NCBI RefSeq assembly: GCF_001424045.1
Contig: NZ_LMQB01000029.1
Location: forward strand, 113,150-177,149
Direction of reading: 5' to 3'
Source: Rhizobium sp. Leaf371
GTDB lineage: Bacteria; Pseudomonadota; Alphaproteobacteria; Rhizobiales; Rhizobiaceae
DNA: 64,000 nt
Translations under genes and position numbers: made by a program
Shown: positions 54,102 through 63,464 of the stretch, in pieces
Layout of the letters: each line of letters begins with the position of its first letter
Numbering within the stretch: the first letter of the stretch is position 1
The notes under the pieces: model-generated
The model's database searches: none
Told to the model about the DNA's origin: nothing
The model's input: the letters and a program-made list of their open reading frames with translations, nothing else

Positions 54102-54995
54102 TCAGTCTGTTCGGGCGAAAACCCCTGGCGTGACGCCGACATGCCGCGTAAATGCAACGTTGAATGCGCTGGCGGAGGCATAACCGATCCGCGTTGCGAT
54201 CTCGACCAGCGGCGCCTCTCGCCGGATCAAGAGGTCCTTTGCAATCGCCATGCGCCAGCCCGTCACATATTCCATCGGAGGGACGCCCACCTGTCTTCGG
54301 AAGCGGTCGAAGAATGCCGACCGAGACATAGCGGAGGTCTCTGCCAGTTCTTCGACGGACACGCCTCCGCTCGGGTCCTGATGGATGCGTCGCAGAGCTG
54401 GAGCCAGGCGCATGTCGGAAAGCCCACGTAACAGTCCGGGAGATGTCTCAGCCCCTCCCGTACTCCGAAGAGCGTCGATGAAGAGAACTTCGAGCAACCG
54501 GCTCAGGATCATGTCCCGCGCTGCAAGTCCGCCGACCATCTCGGCGTGAATCATCCCTACGAGATCCATGAGCCGCCGCTCGCCTCGAGCATGAACGATG
54601 TCCGGCAGCAGCGAGCTCAGCAGCTGCTTGTCGTTCGCTCGGAAGGAACAGTGACCCACCATGGCCGTGACTTCGGACGGTGCGTCAGGATCGCCGAGGC
54701 GGAAGACGCCGGGACCGGTCTCCAGCCGTTGCGATGACGTGCCCGGCGGAGGCGGCTCAAAGCTGCTCATGGTAAATTCGTGGATTTGCGGCACGAGAAC
54801 GAAGTCCCCGGACTCGAGGATGATCGGCGTTCTGCCGGCGATCGTCAGCAGACAGCGTCCTTCCACAATCGCACAATAGAAAGGACTACCAAGCTCGCGA
54901 CGCTCGACCCACCACGTCCCGCCGGCCGTAACCAGCTTGGCGATCGATGGTACGGGCTTGAGCAGCGAGACGATCTGGGCGAGTGGATCGGACAT
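54102..54995 (-). CDS. AraC family transcriptional regulator
   Basis: This 297-residue regulator has an N-terminal cupin-like sensor (AraC_binding_2 type, 'GTWWVERRELGSPFYCAIVE') and a C-terminal double HTH ('SVEELAETSAMSRSAFFDRF' and 'ATRIGYASASAFNVAFTRHV'). It should control the divergent hydrolase gene at 55087. The start is put at 54995 ('MSDPLAQIV'). Confidence 0.9.
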   Translation of the reverse strand: MSDPLAQIVSLLKPVPSIAKLVTAGGTWWVERRELGSPFYCAIVEGRCLLTIAGRTPIILESGDFVLVPQIHEFTMSSFEPPPPGTSSQRLETGPGVFRLGDPDAPSEVTAMVGHCSFRANDKQLLSSLLPDIVHARGERRLMDLVGMIHAEMVGGLAARDMILSRLLEVLFIDALRSTGGAETSPGLLRGLSDMRLAPALRRIHQDPSGGVSVEELAETSAMSRSAFFDRFRRQVGVPPMEYVTGWRMAIAKDLLIRREAPLVEIATRIGYASASAFNVAFTRHVGVTPGVFARTD

Positions 54996-55020
54996 TTCTG
55001 GACTTTCACGAAATAGGTAC

Positions 55021-55043
55021 GGACGTTTAAATATAGATCGTCC
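55021..55043. promoter_or_regulatory. Inverted repeat GGACG-N13-CGTCC in the AraC/hydrolase spacer
   Basis: GGACG (55021-55025) and CGTCC (55039-55043) surround an AT-rich centre (tttaaatatagat) in the short divergent spacer. It is a candidate AraC-protein site or promoter overlap. Confidence 0.45.
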
Positions 55044-55086
55044 CGTCCTGTGGGTCCATCTTGGCAGCGCACAAGGAGACCCACAA

Positions 55087-56031
55087 ATGACAACGAACAA
55101 TCTGATCGATATCGCGCGCCGTATCCCAACGTCTGTCGGGGCCCTCACGATAGCTTACTCGCCGATCCGCCTCGACATCGACGGACGGCCGCCTCTGGAA
55201 CTGCGTTTGACTGCACCGGCAGAAGGCGATCGCCTCCCCATCGTCATTCTGTCGCATGGATTCGGGCCGTCATTCTACGTTCCGTCGAAGGACGGCTACG
55301 CGCATTTGGCGCAGTTCTGGGCGGAGCGCGGCTTTGCTGTCATCCAGCCCACCCACGCGAGCTCCCGCGTCGGCGGCCGTCCTGACGACGCCGAAGGAGC
55401 GCCGTTCTTCTGGCGCGAGCGCGTCGCTGAGATACGGACAATCATCGACCGTTTGTCAGAGATCGAGGAGCGTGCGCCGGCCGTCTCTGGCCGACTTGAC
55501 CATGACCGCATCGCGGCGGCAGGACATTCCCTCGGTGGCCATACCGTGAGCCTGCTAACGGGTGCACGCCTTCATGGAGAAATGTTTGGCGATCCGCGCG
55601 TTAAGGCTGGGATCCTTCTCACCGCTCCCGGACGTGGTGGAAAAGATCTGACAGAAGACAACGCCGCGCGCTTTCCATTCTTTGACCTCGACTTCTCACA
55701 CCTCGCGACGCCGAGCCTGGTCGTCTGCGGGGCAGATGACAACCCGCGTTTTACGCCCCGTGGCCCGGATTGGCACGCCGATGCCTACCATGACGCGGTT
55801 GGTGCGCATGCGCTTCTTACCCTTCACGGAGTAGGCCACGGCCTCGGTGGCATTGCAGGGCTCGACGCCAAGGAGACAGAGGTTGAGGTGCCGGATGCGC
55901 TCGAGGCAACGAAGCGCATGACGCTGGCTTGGTTGAGAACTGCCATCGGCGATGACGCCAATGCCTGGTCGTCAGCATGTACGGCGTTGAAGGGGCCGGC
56001 GAGCAGCCTTGGAACCATCATCGAGAAGTAA
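55087..56031 (+). CDS. Alpha/beta hydrolase (chlorophyllase/dienelactone-like)
   Basis: This 314-residue hydrolase has 'VILSHGFGPSFYVP' as the oxyanion region, nucleophile Ser in 'AAGHSLGGHTV', the acid region in 'VCGADDNPRF' and His in 'HGVGHGLGG'. It resembles chlorophyllase-type and platelet-activating-factor acetylhydrolase-type hydrolases. The substrate is unknown. It diverges from the AraC regulator, and AAGGAGA precedes the ATG. Confidence 0.85.
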   Translation: MTTNNLIDIARRIPTSVGALTIAYSPIRLDIDGRPPLELRLTAPAEGDRLPIVILSHGFGPSFYVPSKDGYAHLAQFWAERGFAVIQPTHASSRVGGRPDDAEGAPFFWRERVAEIRTIIDRLSEIEERAPAVSGRLDHDRIAAAGHSLGGHTVSLLTGARLHGEMFGDPRVKAGILLTAPGRGGKDLTEDNAARFPFFDLDFSHLATPSLVVCGADDNPRFTPRGPDWHADAYHDAVGAHALLTLHGVGHGLGGIAGLDAKETEVEVPDALEATKRMTLAWLRTAIGDDANAWSSACTALKGPASSLGTIIEK

Positions 56032-56109
56032 TCGGATATAGCCGCACGTCGTGAGCCTGCAGGTGGAGGGGGAAGCATTACCTGTTTCCGTACTGACGAA
56101 GCTGCAATG

Positions 56110-56132
56110 GGGAGCGGTTATCAGCCGCTCCC
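56110..56132 (+). terminator. Hairpin terminator after the hydrolase gene
   Basis: GGGAGCGG (56110-56117) pairs with CCGCTCCC (56125-56132) around a 7-nt loop and is followed by TTTGC. It lies about 80 bp beyond the stop. Confidence 0.6.
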
Positions 56133-56174
56133 TTTGCATGTTAGACCTGAGCCTGCGCGAGGGGCACATGGTCC

Positions 56175-56922
56175 TCACGCCGCCTGCCAGACCTGATTGA
56201 GGATCTTCGCCGCCAGCGCCGCCTTATCCTGCGGCAGGAACCGGCCATAGTGCCTTGCCACCATGTCGGGTGTGTCCTGGATGGCATAGCTTGCCTGCTC
56301 GTAGGAGCCGGTCTGTTTCAGGATGTGGGTGGCGAGCACATCGCGAACATTGTGTGGCCCGTGTGGCAGCAGGCCTTCGATCGCGCCGCGGCCGGTGTAG
56401 GGATTGTAGATCCCGTACCGCTGGATGGTCAGCCGCCATGCCTCATAGAAAGTCGTCTGGTCGTAGGCCGCATCCTTGCTGGTGGTCTTCACCGTCTTGA
56501 CGAAGAAGGTTTCGGGATCGCGCGCGTTTCCAAGAAGAACGCTGCGGTGTCGTTCGACATAGGCGTCGAGATGCGTGTAGAGCCCCATGAGATCGGGCAG
56601 AACCAGCCGAAAGGGTTTTGAGCCGAAGAACGACGAGTGGGCATTCTTGAAGGCGTTGGCAGGGATAAGCACTTCCCAGCCCCGCTCGCGGTCGTTCCAG
56701 CGCAACTCGCCCCGCTTCAGTTCTTCCAGCCGCCGCTCGGAGCGCGGAAAATGACCGCGCGGGCAGAGCAGAAGCTGGCGCAGGTTTTTCTGGCGAAGCC
56801 CCAGATGCAGGCCGAGACGCAACAACAGGAAACCACGCACGGCTTCGGCTGCGGCCCGCGGATAACGGCGCTCGTCCGGCATCCGCTGAAGGATCTCATC
56901 GGTAAGCCGCCGCGAACGATTT
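56175..56922 (-). pseudogene. Tyrosine recombinase, N-terminus lost to an IS21 fragment
   Basis: About 245 residues of a tyrosine recombinase catalytic domain remain: an Arg box 'LGLRQKNLRQLLL', the His-x-x-Arg in 'GPHNVRDVLATHIL', and the Tyr region 'MVARHYGRFLPQDK'. Upstream of about residue 'DEILQRMPDER' the frame continues only as antisense of an istA fragment, so the N-terminal domain is gone. It may represent the attachment-side integrase of an old island. Confidence 0.75.
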
Positions 56923-57317
56923 ACGACTGGCGACATTACCTTGCCGTCATCCAGCGCAAACCCGGTGCCCTGCGCAACGGTGCACCCTTTCTGGAACTCC
57001 CGGTGGCCTTCAGACAGTTGCAAGATCAGATGCTTCGCCGCCCCGGCGGTGATCGTGAGATGGCCGATATCCTGGCCCTTGTCCTTCATCACGACGAACA
57101 GGTCGTCCTCAAGGCTGTGGAACTGGCCCTGGATGCGGGGGTGGCGACCAAGACGCACGTGCTGAACCTGCTGCATCGGCTGATCGACGGCAAGACAATC
57201 GATGGTCCCGACATCGATACGCCACAGGCGCTGACCTTGGTGCGTGAACCCGAGGCCAATGTCGAACGCTATGATGGCCTACGCGCCAGGATCGCAGGGG
57301 GTCGCCATGCGTCATGA
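56918..57317 (+). pseudogene. istA: IS21 transposase IstA, C-terminal fragment
   Basis: The segment encodes the last approximately 130 residues of IstA ('YDWRHYLAVIQRKPGALRNG', 'HHDEQVVLKAVELALDAG', 'HVLNLLHRLIDGKTIDG'). The DDE catalytic domain and HTH are absent. It overlaps istB by 11 bp, as in intact IS21 elements. The left edge around 56915 is the junction with the recombinase gene. Confidence 0.82.
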
Positions 57318-58101
57318 CCCCGCAAGTGCTGCCGTCGTCATCATGCTACGGAGCCTGAAGATGTATGGCATGGCCCAAGCCGTCACAGACCTTATCGAGC
57401 AAGGGGCTCCTGCCTTTGATGCGGCCGTGCCCATCCTGTCACAGTTGCTGAAGGCCGAGATGGCCGAGCGCGAGGTCCGCTCCATCGCCTATCATATGAA
57501 GGCCGCTCGCTTTCCTGCGTACAAAGACATCTCCGGCTTCGACTTCGCTGCCAGCGAGATCAACGAGGCCACCGTGCGCCAACTGCACCGATGCGAGTAT
57601 ATGGATGGGGCGCAGAACGTTGTCCTAATCGGTGGCCCTGGCACTGGAAAAACGCATGTCGCGACCGGTCTTGGAATCCAAGCGATCGAGCATCATCGCC
57701 GAAAGGTCCGCTTCTTCTCGACCATCGAACTGGTCAATGCTCTCGAGCAGGAGAAGGCCAAGGGCAAGGCGGGCCAGATCGCGGAGACCTTGGTGCGCCT
57801 CGATCTGCTCATCCTGGACGAGTTGGGATACCTGCCGTTCAGCGCCTCAGGCGGAGCGCTGCTCTTCCACCTGTTGAGCAAGCTCTACGAACGCACCAGC
57901 GTCATCATCACCACCAACCTCAGCTTCAGCGAATGGGCAACAGTCTTCGGCGACGCCAAGATGACCACGGCTCTGCTCGACCGTCTGACCCACCGTTGCC
58001 ATATCCTGGAAACAGGAAATGACAGCTTCCGCTTCAATGCCAGCTCGGCTGCAGCAGCGCAGAAGAAAGGAGAAAAAGCCAACCCCTTGACCAAACCCTG
58101 A
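57307..58101 (+). CDS. istB: IS21 helper ATPase IstB
   Basis: This 264-residue AAA+ helper of IS21 transposition has Walker A '[15 protein letters not shown]', Walker B '[13 protein letters not shown]' and sensor 'IITTNLSF'. The N-terminal helical part '[20 protein letters not shown]' is typical. It is complete, but istA is truncated. It starts with ATG at 57307 inside the istA end. The near-identical layout of the partial istB at 63465 shows a second, distinct copy of the same family. Confidence 0.95.
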   Translation: MRHDPASAAVVIMLRSLKMYGMAQAVTDLIEQGAPAFDAAVPILSQLLKAEMAEREVRSIAYHMKAARFPAYKDISGFDFAASEINEATVRQLHRCEYMDGAQNVVLIGGPGTGKTHVATGLGIQAIEHHRRKVRFFSTIELVNALEQEKAKGKAGQIAETLVRLDLLILDELGYLPFSASGGALLFHLLSKLYERTSVIITTNLSFSEWATVFGDAKMTTALLDRLTHRCHILETGNDSFRFNASSAAAAQKKGEKANPLTKP

Positions 58102-58123
58102 TCAGAAAACCATACTCAGAGGT

Positions 58124-58167
58124 GGCTCACTTCTCGGTGGAAAAACCGGCTCAGTTCTGCGTGGAAA
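58124..58167. repeat. Two IS21 end repeats (GGCTCA-x-TTCT-x2-GTGGAAA)
   Basis: GGCTCACTTCTCGGTGGAAA (58124-58143) and GGCTCAGTTCTGCGTGGAAA (58148-58167) are direct repeats with three mismatches, just after istB. IS21 elements carry such multiple IstA-binding repeats at their ends. The element probably ends with CA near 58172. Confidence 0.7.
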
Positions 58168-58172
58168 CCAAC

Positions 58173-58478
58173 AGCGGTGCCCCTTAACCATCGAATGTTC
58201 TGATGCTCATGGAATGACCTGTCTCCTAGTGCATGATGTCTGATGTAAGTTAGTCGCTAGTACGTCGTGGCTGTATGACTCCCGTTTGTGCAAATGCTCA
58301 AAAAATACAATTTAATCCGTGGACTTGGTAAAAAATACACAAAATATTTGCAATCTCTCCGCTACAATCCTCCAGTGGAGCTGAATATATGTGCACGAAA
58401 TCCGTTCACTTATTGATGCTTCTTACGCGATATATACAGTATCGCGCTTTCAACCAGGTCTCCGTCGGGAAGCAGATC
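58173..58478. other. Intergenic stretch of 306 bp, AT-rich
   Basis: No gene is supported. The DNA is visibly AT-rich compared with the genome and leads to the chemotaxis gene; it presumably holds that gene's promoter. No IS end was seen beyond 58172. Confidence 0.5.
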
Positions 58479-60320
58479 ATGACAATTCGGCTCAAACTTC
58501 TTGCTTGTATATCCTTGCTAACGGCAGCGCTTGTGACTGTTTGCGGCTTCACATTCTACGCAATGAGCGAGCAGGCAAAAATTGCTGGATCAATCGTCTC
58601 GGATCGCGTCATCCCCATGGAGCAACTCAAACAGATCGGTGACGGGTTCGCGGTCGATATCGTTGACACCGCACACAAGGTGCGGGCGCAGCAGGTGTCT
58701 GCGAAGGATGGCTTGAAAGCAGTGGACAATGCGCTGGTCTTGATCGAGCAGCAGTGGAAGGCGTATACCGCGACCGCGCTCACAGCCGACGAGAAAATAC
58801 TGGCGGACCACTTCGCTGCCACGCGTAGTCAGGCAAGCAAAGGCATCGCGAAGCTCCGCGGGCTCCTCGCTTCAGGAGATACGGCCGCCTTGGGACAATT
58901 CAACGATTCCGAACTCTATCCGACCATCGACCCGCTCGGAACCGATATTGCCAAGCTGATCAACCTGCAGATCGGCGTAGCAAAGCAGAATCTTGAAGAA
59001 GGTACCAAGCTCACTGCAACGCTGTACACGCTGATGATTGTCCTCTCGTCACTCGGTGCGGCGGTTGCGGCGTTCTCCATCTGGACCGTGCTCAGAGGGG
59101 TGGTCCGTCCGCTGAACTCGATCACTGCGGCTATGGCCGATCTAGCTGCCGGCGACCTGGAGGTTCAGATCTACGGAGAAGCCCGAAGCGATGAGATCGG
59201 CAAAATGGCCTCGACGGTCGCGATTTTCCGCGACAACGCGTTGGAACGTCTCCGCCTAGAAAAAGAAGCGACGAGCAACCGCTCGCAGACGGAGCATGAG
59301 CGGATCGAGCGAGAGCGCCAGCAGGCCAAGGAGGCAGAGGAAGTTCGCTTTGCGGTCGACAACATCGGTCACGCATTGGGACAACTGTCGAACGGCAGAT
59401 TGAACTACCGCATCACTTCCGAGTTTGCCGACCGTCTTGACCAGGTCCGCTCGGACTTCAACGGCGCTGTCGCCAAGCTTGAAGATGTCATGCGGGGCAT
59501 TGGTCAGAACGCCCAGGCGATCGCGGCCGGCTCGAACCAGATCAGAGTTGCTGCGGATGATCTTTCCAAGCGGACCGAGCAGCAGGCGGCCTCGGTGGAA
59601 GAGACGGCAGCAGCGCTTGAGCAGATTACGACAACCGTCACGGACTCAAGCCGTAGGGCTGCGGAAGCCGGTAAGCAAGTGGCGGACACACGCCAGTCGG
59701 CAGAGCATTCCGGTGAGATCGTCGACCGCGCTATTATCGCTATGCGGGAGATCGAGGCTTCGTCGCGAGAGATCTCCAGCATTATAGGGGTCATCGATGA
59801 GATCGCCTTCCAGACCAATCTCCTTGCATTGAACGCAGGTGTCGAAGCCGCCCGCGCGGGGGATGCAGGCAAGGGGTTTGCAGTCGTCGCACAGGAAGTC
59901 CGAGAGTTAGCGCAACGGTCGGCGTCGGCTGCCAAGGAAATCAAAACGCTCATCTCAAAGTCCGGCGAGCAGGTACAGAACGGTGTCCTGCTTGTGACCG
60001 AAACCGGGAAGGCGTTGCAGCAGATCGTTACCCAGGTTCAGTCGGTAAATACGAATGTATCAGCTATCGTCGAAGGCGCGAGAGAACAGGCCACTGGGCT
60101 GAAGGAGATCAATACCGCCGTTAATACGATGGATCAGGGTACACAGCAGAATGCGGCAATGGTCGAGGAAACGACAGCCGCAAGCCATTCCCTCGCGAAG
60201 GAGGCAGAAGGACTGTTTGATCTGATCGGTCAGTTTGAGATTGGCTCTCAGTCCAGCTCATCTATAGCTCCAGCGAAGACAACAGGGAATCTGTCTGTGT
60301 ACCAGCGTCTTGCGAGTTGA
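58479..60320 (+). CDS. Methyl-accepting chemotaxis protein
   Basis: This 613-residue receptor has TM1 at about 7-27, a periplasmic four-helix-bundle-like sensor (about 30-180), TM2 at about 182-205 and a HAMP domain at about 207-260. The long cytoplasmic coiled coil contains the conserved hairpin '[20 protein letters not shown]' and '[17 protein letters not shown]'. It has no C-terminal CheR-tethering pentapeptide. It senses an unknown signal. ATG 58479 is chosen over an upstream frame because AAGCAG lies before it and the membrane anchor starts there. Confidence 0.9.
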   Translation: MTIRLKLLACISLLTAALVTVCGFTFYAMSEQAKIAGSIVSDRVIPMEQLKQIGDGFAVDIVDTAHKVRAQQVSAKDGLKAVDNALVLIEQQWKAYTATALTADEKILADHFAATRSQASKGIAKLRGLLASGDTAALGQFNDSELYPTIDPLGTDIAKLINLQIGVAKQNLEEGTKLTATLYTLMIVLSSLGAAVAAFSIWTVLRGVVRPLNSITAAMADLAAGDLEVQIYGEARSDEIGKMASTVAIFRDNALERLRLEKEATSNRSQTEHERIERERQQAKEAEEVRFAVDNIGHALGQLSNGRLNYRITSEFADRLDQVRSDFNGAVAKLEDVMRGIGQNAQAIAAGSNQIRVAADDLSKRTEQQAASVEETAAALEQITTTVTDSSRRAAEAGKQVADTRQSAEHSGEIVDRAIIAMREIEASSREISSIIGVIDEIAFQTNLLALNAGVEAARAGDAGKGFAVVAQEVRELAQRSASAAKEIKTLISKSGEQVQNGVLLVTETGKALQQIVTQVQSVNTNVSAIVEGAREQATGLKEINTAVNTMDQGTQQNAAMVEETTAASHSLAKEAEGLFDLIGQFEIGSQSSSSIAPAKTTGNLSVYQRLAS

Positions 60321-60811
60321 TCGATGATGCCCGCATTTGCAGAACAGGCTACGGGCGATCAGCCTCGTCACAGATACTATAGCCTTCATCCATGGGGGCC
60401 GTTAGCCACGGCCATTCCTATCCGTCGTTGAAAAGAATGCAGTATGTGTAAAGATTTCATCGCCCACTGATTGGCTTCCGCTCTGTCAGTCTAAATCTGC
60501 ACTTCGAACAGTCTATCCGAGCCAATCGGTGCTATATAGTCGTCGTCTAGCTCAGGCAAAAAATCAAAAATTGCAACAGACAGCATCTGGAGTATCGGCG
60601 CTTGCGCCGGCTCCAGCCTCAACGACTTGTTTCGAACGAATCGCAGATTTTTCTGTGCCTAACCTAACCTTCCACTTGTCTGCCCGCTTGTTAACGATCT
60701 TCGTTCGTTGATTCTATATGAAGCAATGCTAGAACCGGACGAGCGACAAGCCTGGCATGATGCCTTCCGTGCAGTCGCCGATGACCCTGTCCTCCGCATT
60801 CTGGACTGCTA
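60321..60811. other. Intergenic stretch of 491 bp, no gene supported
   Basis: Only short frames without family features are present. A weak GCCCG/CGGGC hairpin lies soon after the receptor stop, without a T-run. The region likely contains promoters for the CHASE4-GGDEF-EAL gene. Confidence 0.5.
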
Positions 60812-62986
60812 ATGAACGCCCGATTTTTACTCCCCCGCCGTCCTCGCATCTCGTCTGTCGCCTGCGCCACGCTCTTCTTTCTGTTTGTGGGGTTGGTGCT
60901 TACTGCGCTCATGACCCACGTCGTAGGTACGATGGTAACGTCAGCAAACGACATCGACGATGCGCGTGCGACGAGAGCCGCGCAGGCTTCCATTTCTTCC
61001 TTGAAGAGCCGCTTGTCTGGAGTGTTGCAGGACAACTCCGTCTGGGACGATGCGTTCAGCGCTGCGACCGGATCGGACCCGGTAGGCTGGGCCTACGAGA
61101 ACTGGGGAAAGACGTCCGCAGACTATCCGCTATATGATGCCGTCGTTGCTGTCGATCAGCTTGGAAAGCCGTTTTCCGCCTATCTGGACGGCCAGCCTTT
61201 CGATCCCCTTGCAATGTTCGGGATTGCTTTTGCCAAGCATATAGAAAGCGCCGCGGTGGCAGGGAAGCCACCTGTTGTGAAATTTCTGCCCGCTGGAAAC
61301 CGCGTCTTCCTTGTCGCGTCGAATGCGATCCAGCCGTTCGCACTTGAGGATCAACCAGCCTATCGTCACCCCGTGCTGACGATGCTGAAGGAGATAACCC
61401 CGGAAGTCCTTGCCGCAGAGTCGGTGCAGTATGACCTCAAGGATTTGCGGCTGGCTGCAACAGAGGAACCTGGCTGGCTCAATCAGTCGCTTAGGGACGC
61501 CAACGGCAAGGTGATCGGATACCTGTCATGGAGTAGCCAGCGTCCTGGTCTCGCGCTGTTCAAGCTGGTCCAGCCCTACATCTATGCCGCCATTGCAATC
61601 CTGCTTGTCTTCCTCGTCGGGGTTCTCGTCTTTGGTGCAGTTGAATCGAAGCGCCTCGCAGCCTTGGCAGCGGTTGCCAAACACGAGGCGACCCATGACA
61701 GCTTGACGGGGTTACATAACCGGGCAGGCCTTCTGCTGGCGATGAGCCTTGTCCAGAACGCCCGCGCGGACGATGGACTGCTGACCCTGCATATGATCGA
61801 TCTCGATGGCTTTAAAGCTGTCAACGACGCCTGGGGTCATGCCGTGGGTGACGAACTGATCCGTCGAACAGCCGCGGCTATCACGAACCTGCATCCGTCT
61901 GTTGCCAGCGTAGCGCGTCTTGGCGGGGACGAGTTTGCCCTTGTCCAGCGAGGACCGACGTTGACCGACCTGGACGAAGCTATACTCGATATCTTCCGCA
62001 CGCCCTTCGAGATCGGTGGACGGATCATCGAGGTCGGCGCGAGTATTGGAACGGCATGCGCCATAGCACCGGTCGAGCCGTTGGAAATTCTCAGACGCGC
62101 TGACATGGCGCTCTACCGGGCGAAAGAGGATGGCCGAGGCAGGGTCGTGCGATATGACCCGGCGCTGGACGTGGAGCGCGAACACCTGGCTTTGCTCGAG
62201 AGTGACCTGCGCGCGGCGATCGCATCCGGAGCCATCACGCCGGTGTTCCAGCCACTTGTATCCGCTGTAGACGGGTCCATGCACGGCGTGGAGGCGCTCG
62301 CGCGTTGGGACGGACCACGAGGACAGATCAGCCCGGAAGTCTTCATTCCGTTGGCCGAGAAGGCCGGGCTCATCGACGCACTCGGACGTCATATGCTGGT
62401 CACTTCGATAGCCCAGGCAAGGCGCTGGCCAGACCTCTACCTATCCGTCAACGTTTCCCCCTTGCAGCTCTGCAGCCCAGATTTCTCGCATATGGTTTCC
62501 ACGGCTCTTGAGACGGAGGGCTTCGATCCTAAACGGCTGACTTTGGAGATCACGGAAGGTGTTCTCATGTCGAACCCCGACCAGGCGCGGCGCTCGATTA
62601 ACGCGCTGAAGACAATCGGCGTGCGGTTCGCTCTCGACGACTTCGGCTGCGGCTATGCCAGCATTGGCGCACTGCGAACTTTCGGCTTCGACCGTGTCAA
62701 GATCGACCGTTCGCTTGTGACGGCGCTCGAGGAGAAATCGAACGGCGAGGACGTGCTGAAGGCAACGATCTTGTTGGCCATCGCCTTGGATATTCCTGTA
62801 ACGGCAGAGGGGATCGAGAACCTGCACCAAGCGCAGATCCTGAGAGCTGCCGGCTGCGACCAGCTTCAAGGCTATCTGATGGGAAGGCCTATGCAGGCCG
62901 GAGAAATCGATATCCAGCTCTTGGAACAAGCCGTGCTCGGCGGAAGCAGAGTAAAGCCGCTTTCAAGGGGGTCGAGAGAAAGCTGA
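60812..62986 (+). CDS. Membrane-bound CHASE4-GGDEF-EAL protein (cyclic-di-GMP turnover)
   Basis: This 724-residue protein has TM1 near 20-40, a periplasmic CHASE4 domain (about 45-250, 'DNSVWDDAFSA'), TM2 near 256-275, a GGDEF domain with intact GGDEF at 371-375 and an EAL domain with EAL at 494-496. The EAL set 'NVSPLQL', 'EITEGVL', 'ALDDFGCGYAS', 'KIDRS' and 'AEGIE' looks complete. It may act as cyclase, phosphodiesterase or switch. The last about 9 residues run into an IS3 remnant, so the native C-terminus may be altered. Confidence 0.92.
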   Translation: MNARFLLPRRPRISSVACATLFFLFVGLVLTALMTHVVGTMVTSANDIDDARATRAAQASISSLKSRLSGVLQDNSVWDDAFSAATGSDPVGWAYENWGKTSADYPLYDAVVAVDQLGKPFSAYLDGQPFDPLAMFGIAFAKHIESAAVAGKPPVVKFLPAGNRVFLVASNAIQPFALEDQPAYRHPVLTMLKEITPEVLAAESVQYDLKDLRLAATEEPGWLNQSLRDANGKVIGYLSWSSQRPGLALFKLVQPYIYAAIAILLVFLVGVLVFGAVESKRLAALAAVAKHEATHDSLTGLHNRAGLLLAMSLVQNARADDGLLTLHMIDLDGFKAVNDAWGHAVGDELIRRTAAAITNLHPSVASVARLGGDEFALVQRGPTLTDLDEAILDIFRTPFEIGGRIIEVGASIGTACAIAPVEPLEILRRADMALYRAKEDGRGRVVRYDPALDVEREHLALLESDLRAAIASGAITPVFQPLVSAVDGSMHGVEALARWDGPRGQISPEVFIPLAEKAGLIDALGRHMLVTSIAQARRWPDLYLSVNVSPLQLCSPDFSHMVSTALETEGFDPKRLTLEITEGVLMSNPDQARRSINALKTIGVRFALDDFGCGYASIGALRTFGFDRVKIDRSLVTALEEKSNGEDVLKATILLAIALDIPVTAEGIENLHQAQILRAAGCDQLQGYLMGRPMQAGEIDIQLLEQAVLGGSRVKPLSRGSRES

Positions 62987-63045
62987 AGGCGGTCGATGTC
63001 ATCGATGTGCTCTCTGATCTGTTCATCCTGCGCGGCATCCCTGTT
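62971..63045 (+). mobile_element. IS3-family orfB fragment
   Basis: In one plus frame the DNA reads 'ERKLKAVDVIDVLSDLFILR' and 'GIP', a conserved strip of IS3-type OrfB transposase, then stops matching. Only about 25 codons remain. It overlaps the 3' end of the upstream GGDEF-EAL gene in a different frame. Confidence 0.65.
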
Positions 63046-63464
63046 AGGCAGAAAACGTCGGTTCTGGCTGTCAATCTGTAGGCGTTCCGGTTGACCAGCA
63101 CCTGAGACCATCAAGGGCCTACCATCTACAAATTAGCTGTCGAGTGTTCGTATCCCATCAAGGTGAAGGTGACTGCCCGAGAGCTCCGCCGCTCGAAGGG
63201 GTGAACGAAATGAGGCAATCATCGAATTAAGGCTGAGATCGACCTAGTGGCGATAGATCCTGCTCATCAAAACTCTTCCCAGCTTTCTGCCTTTACCACA
63301 GCATTACCCCGGGAGGCGCGGGCGACCTTTGCGGTCATCTGCCTCATAGGAGCGAAAGATGACCGGGTCGCGGTCATTCTCGATGCCGGCTGCAATGGGC
63401 GCGTAGCCGACCCAGAACGAACTTTGAAACGTGAGAGTAGCTGAAACAATTCCTCAGCTTCGCC
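63046..63464. other. Intergenic/decayed stretch of about 420 bp
   Basis: No supported gene. Short frames on both strands lack family signatures. It links the IS3 scrap to a second istB whose 5' flank has lost all but the last codons of istA. Confidence 0.5.

Larger units (their letters stand above)
56915..58172 (+). mobile_element. IS21-family element, left part missing
   Basis: The right part of an IS21-type element is present: the C-terminal end of istA, a complete istB, and repeated end sequences up to about 58172. The left terminus and most of istA are absent; the cut runs into the recombinase gene. The element cannot move by itself unless a complete istA acts in trans. Confidence 0.8.

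Noticed and set aside
60529..60711. 60-residue frame before the CHASE4-GGDEF-EAL gene
   Set aside because: No ribosome-binding site, family or hydrophobic pattern; most likely non-coding.
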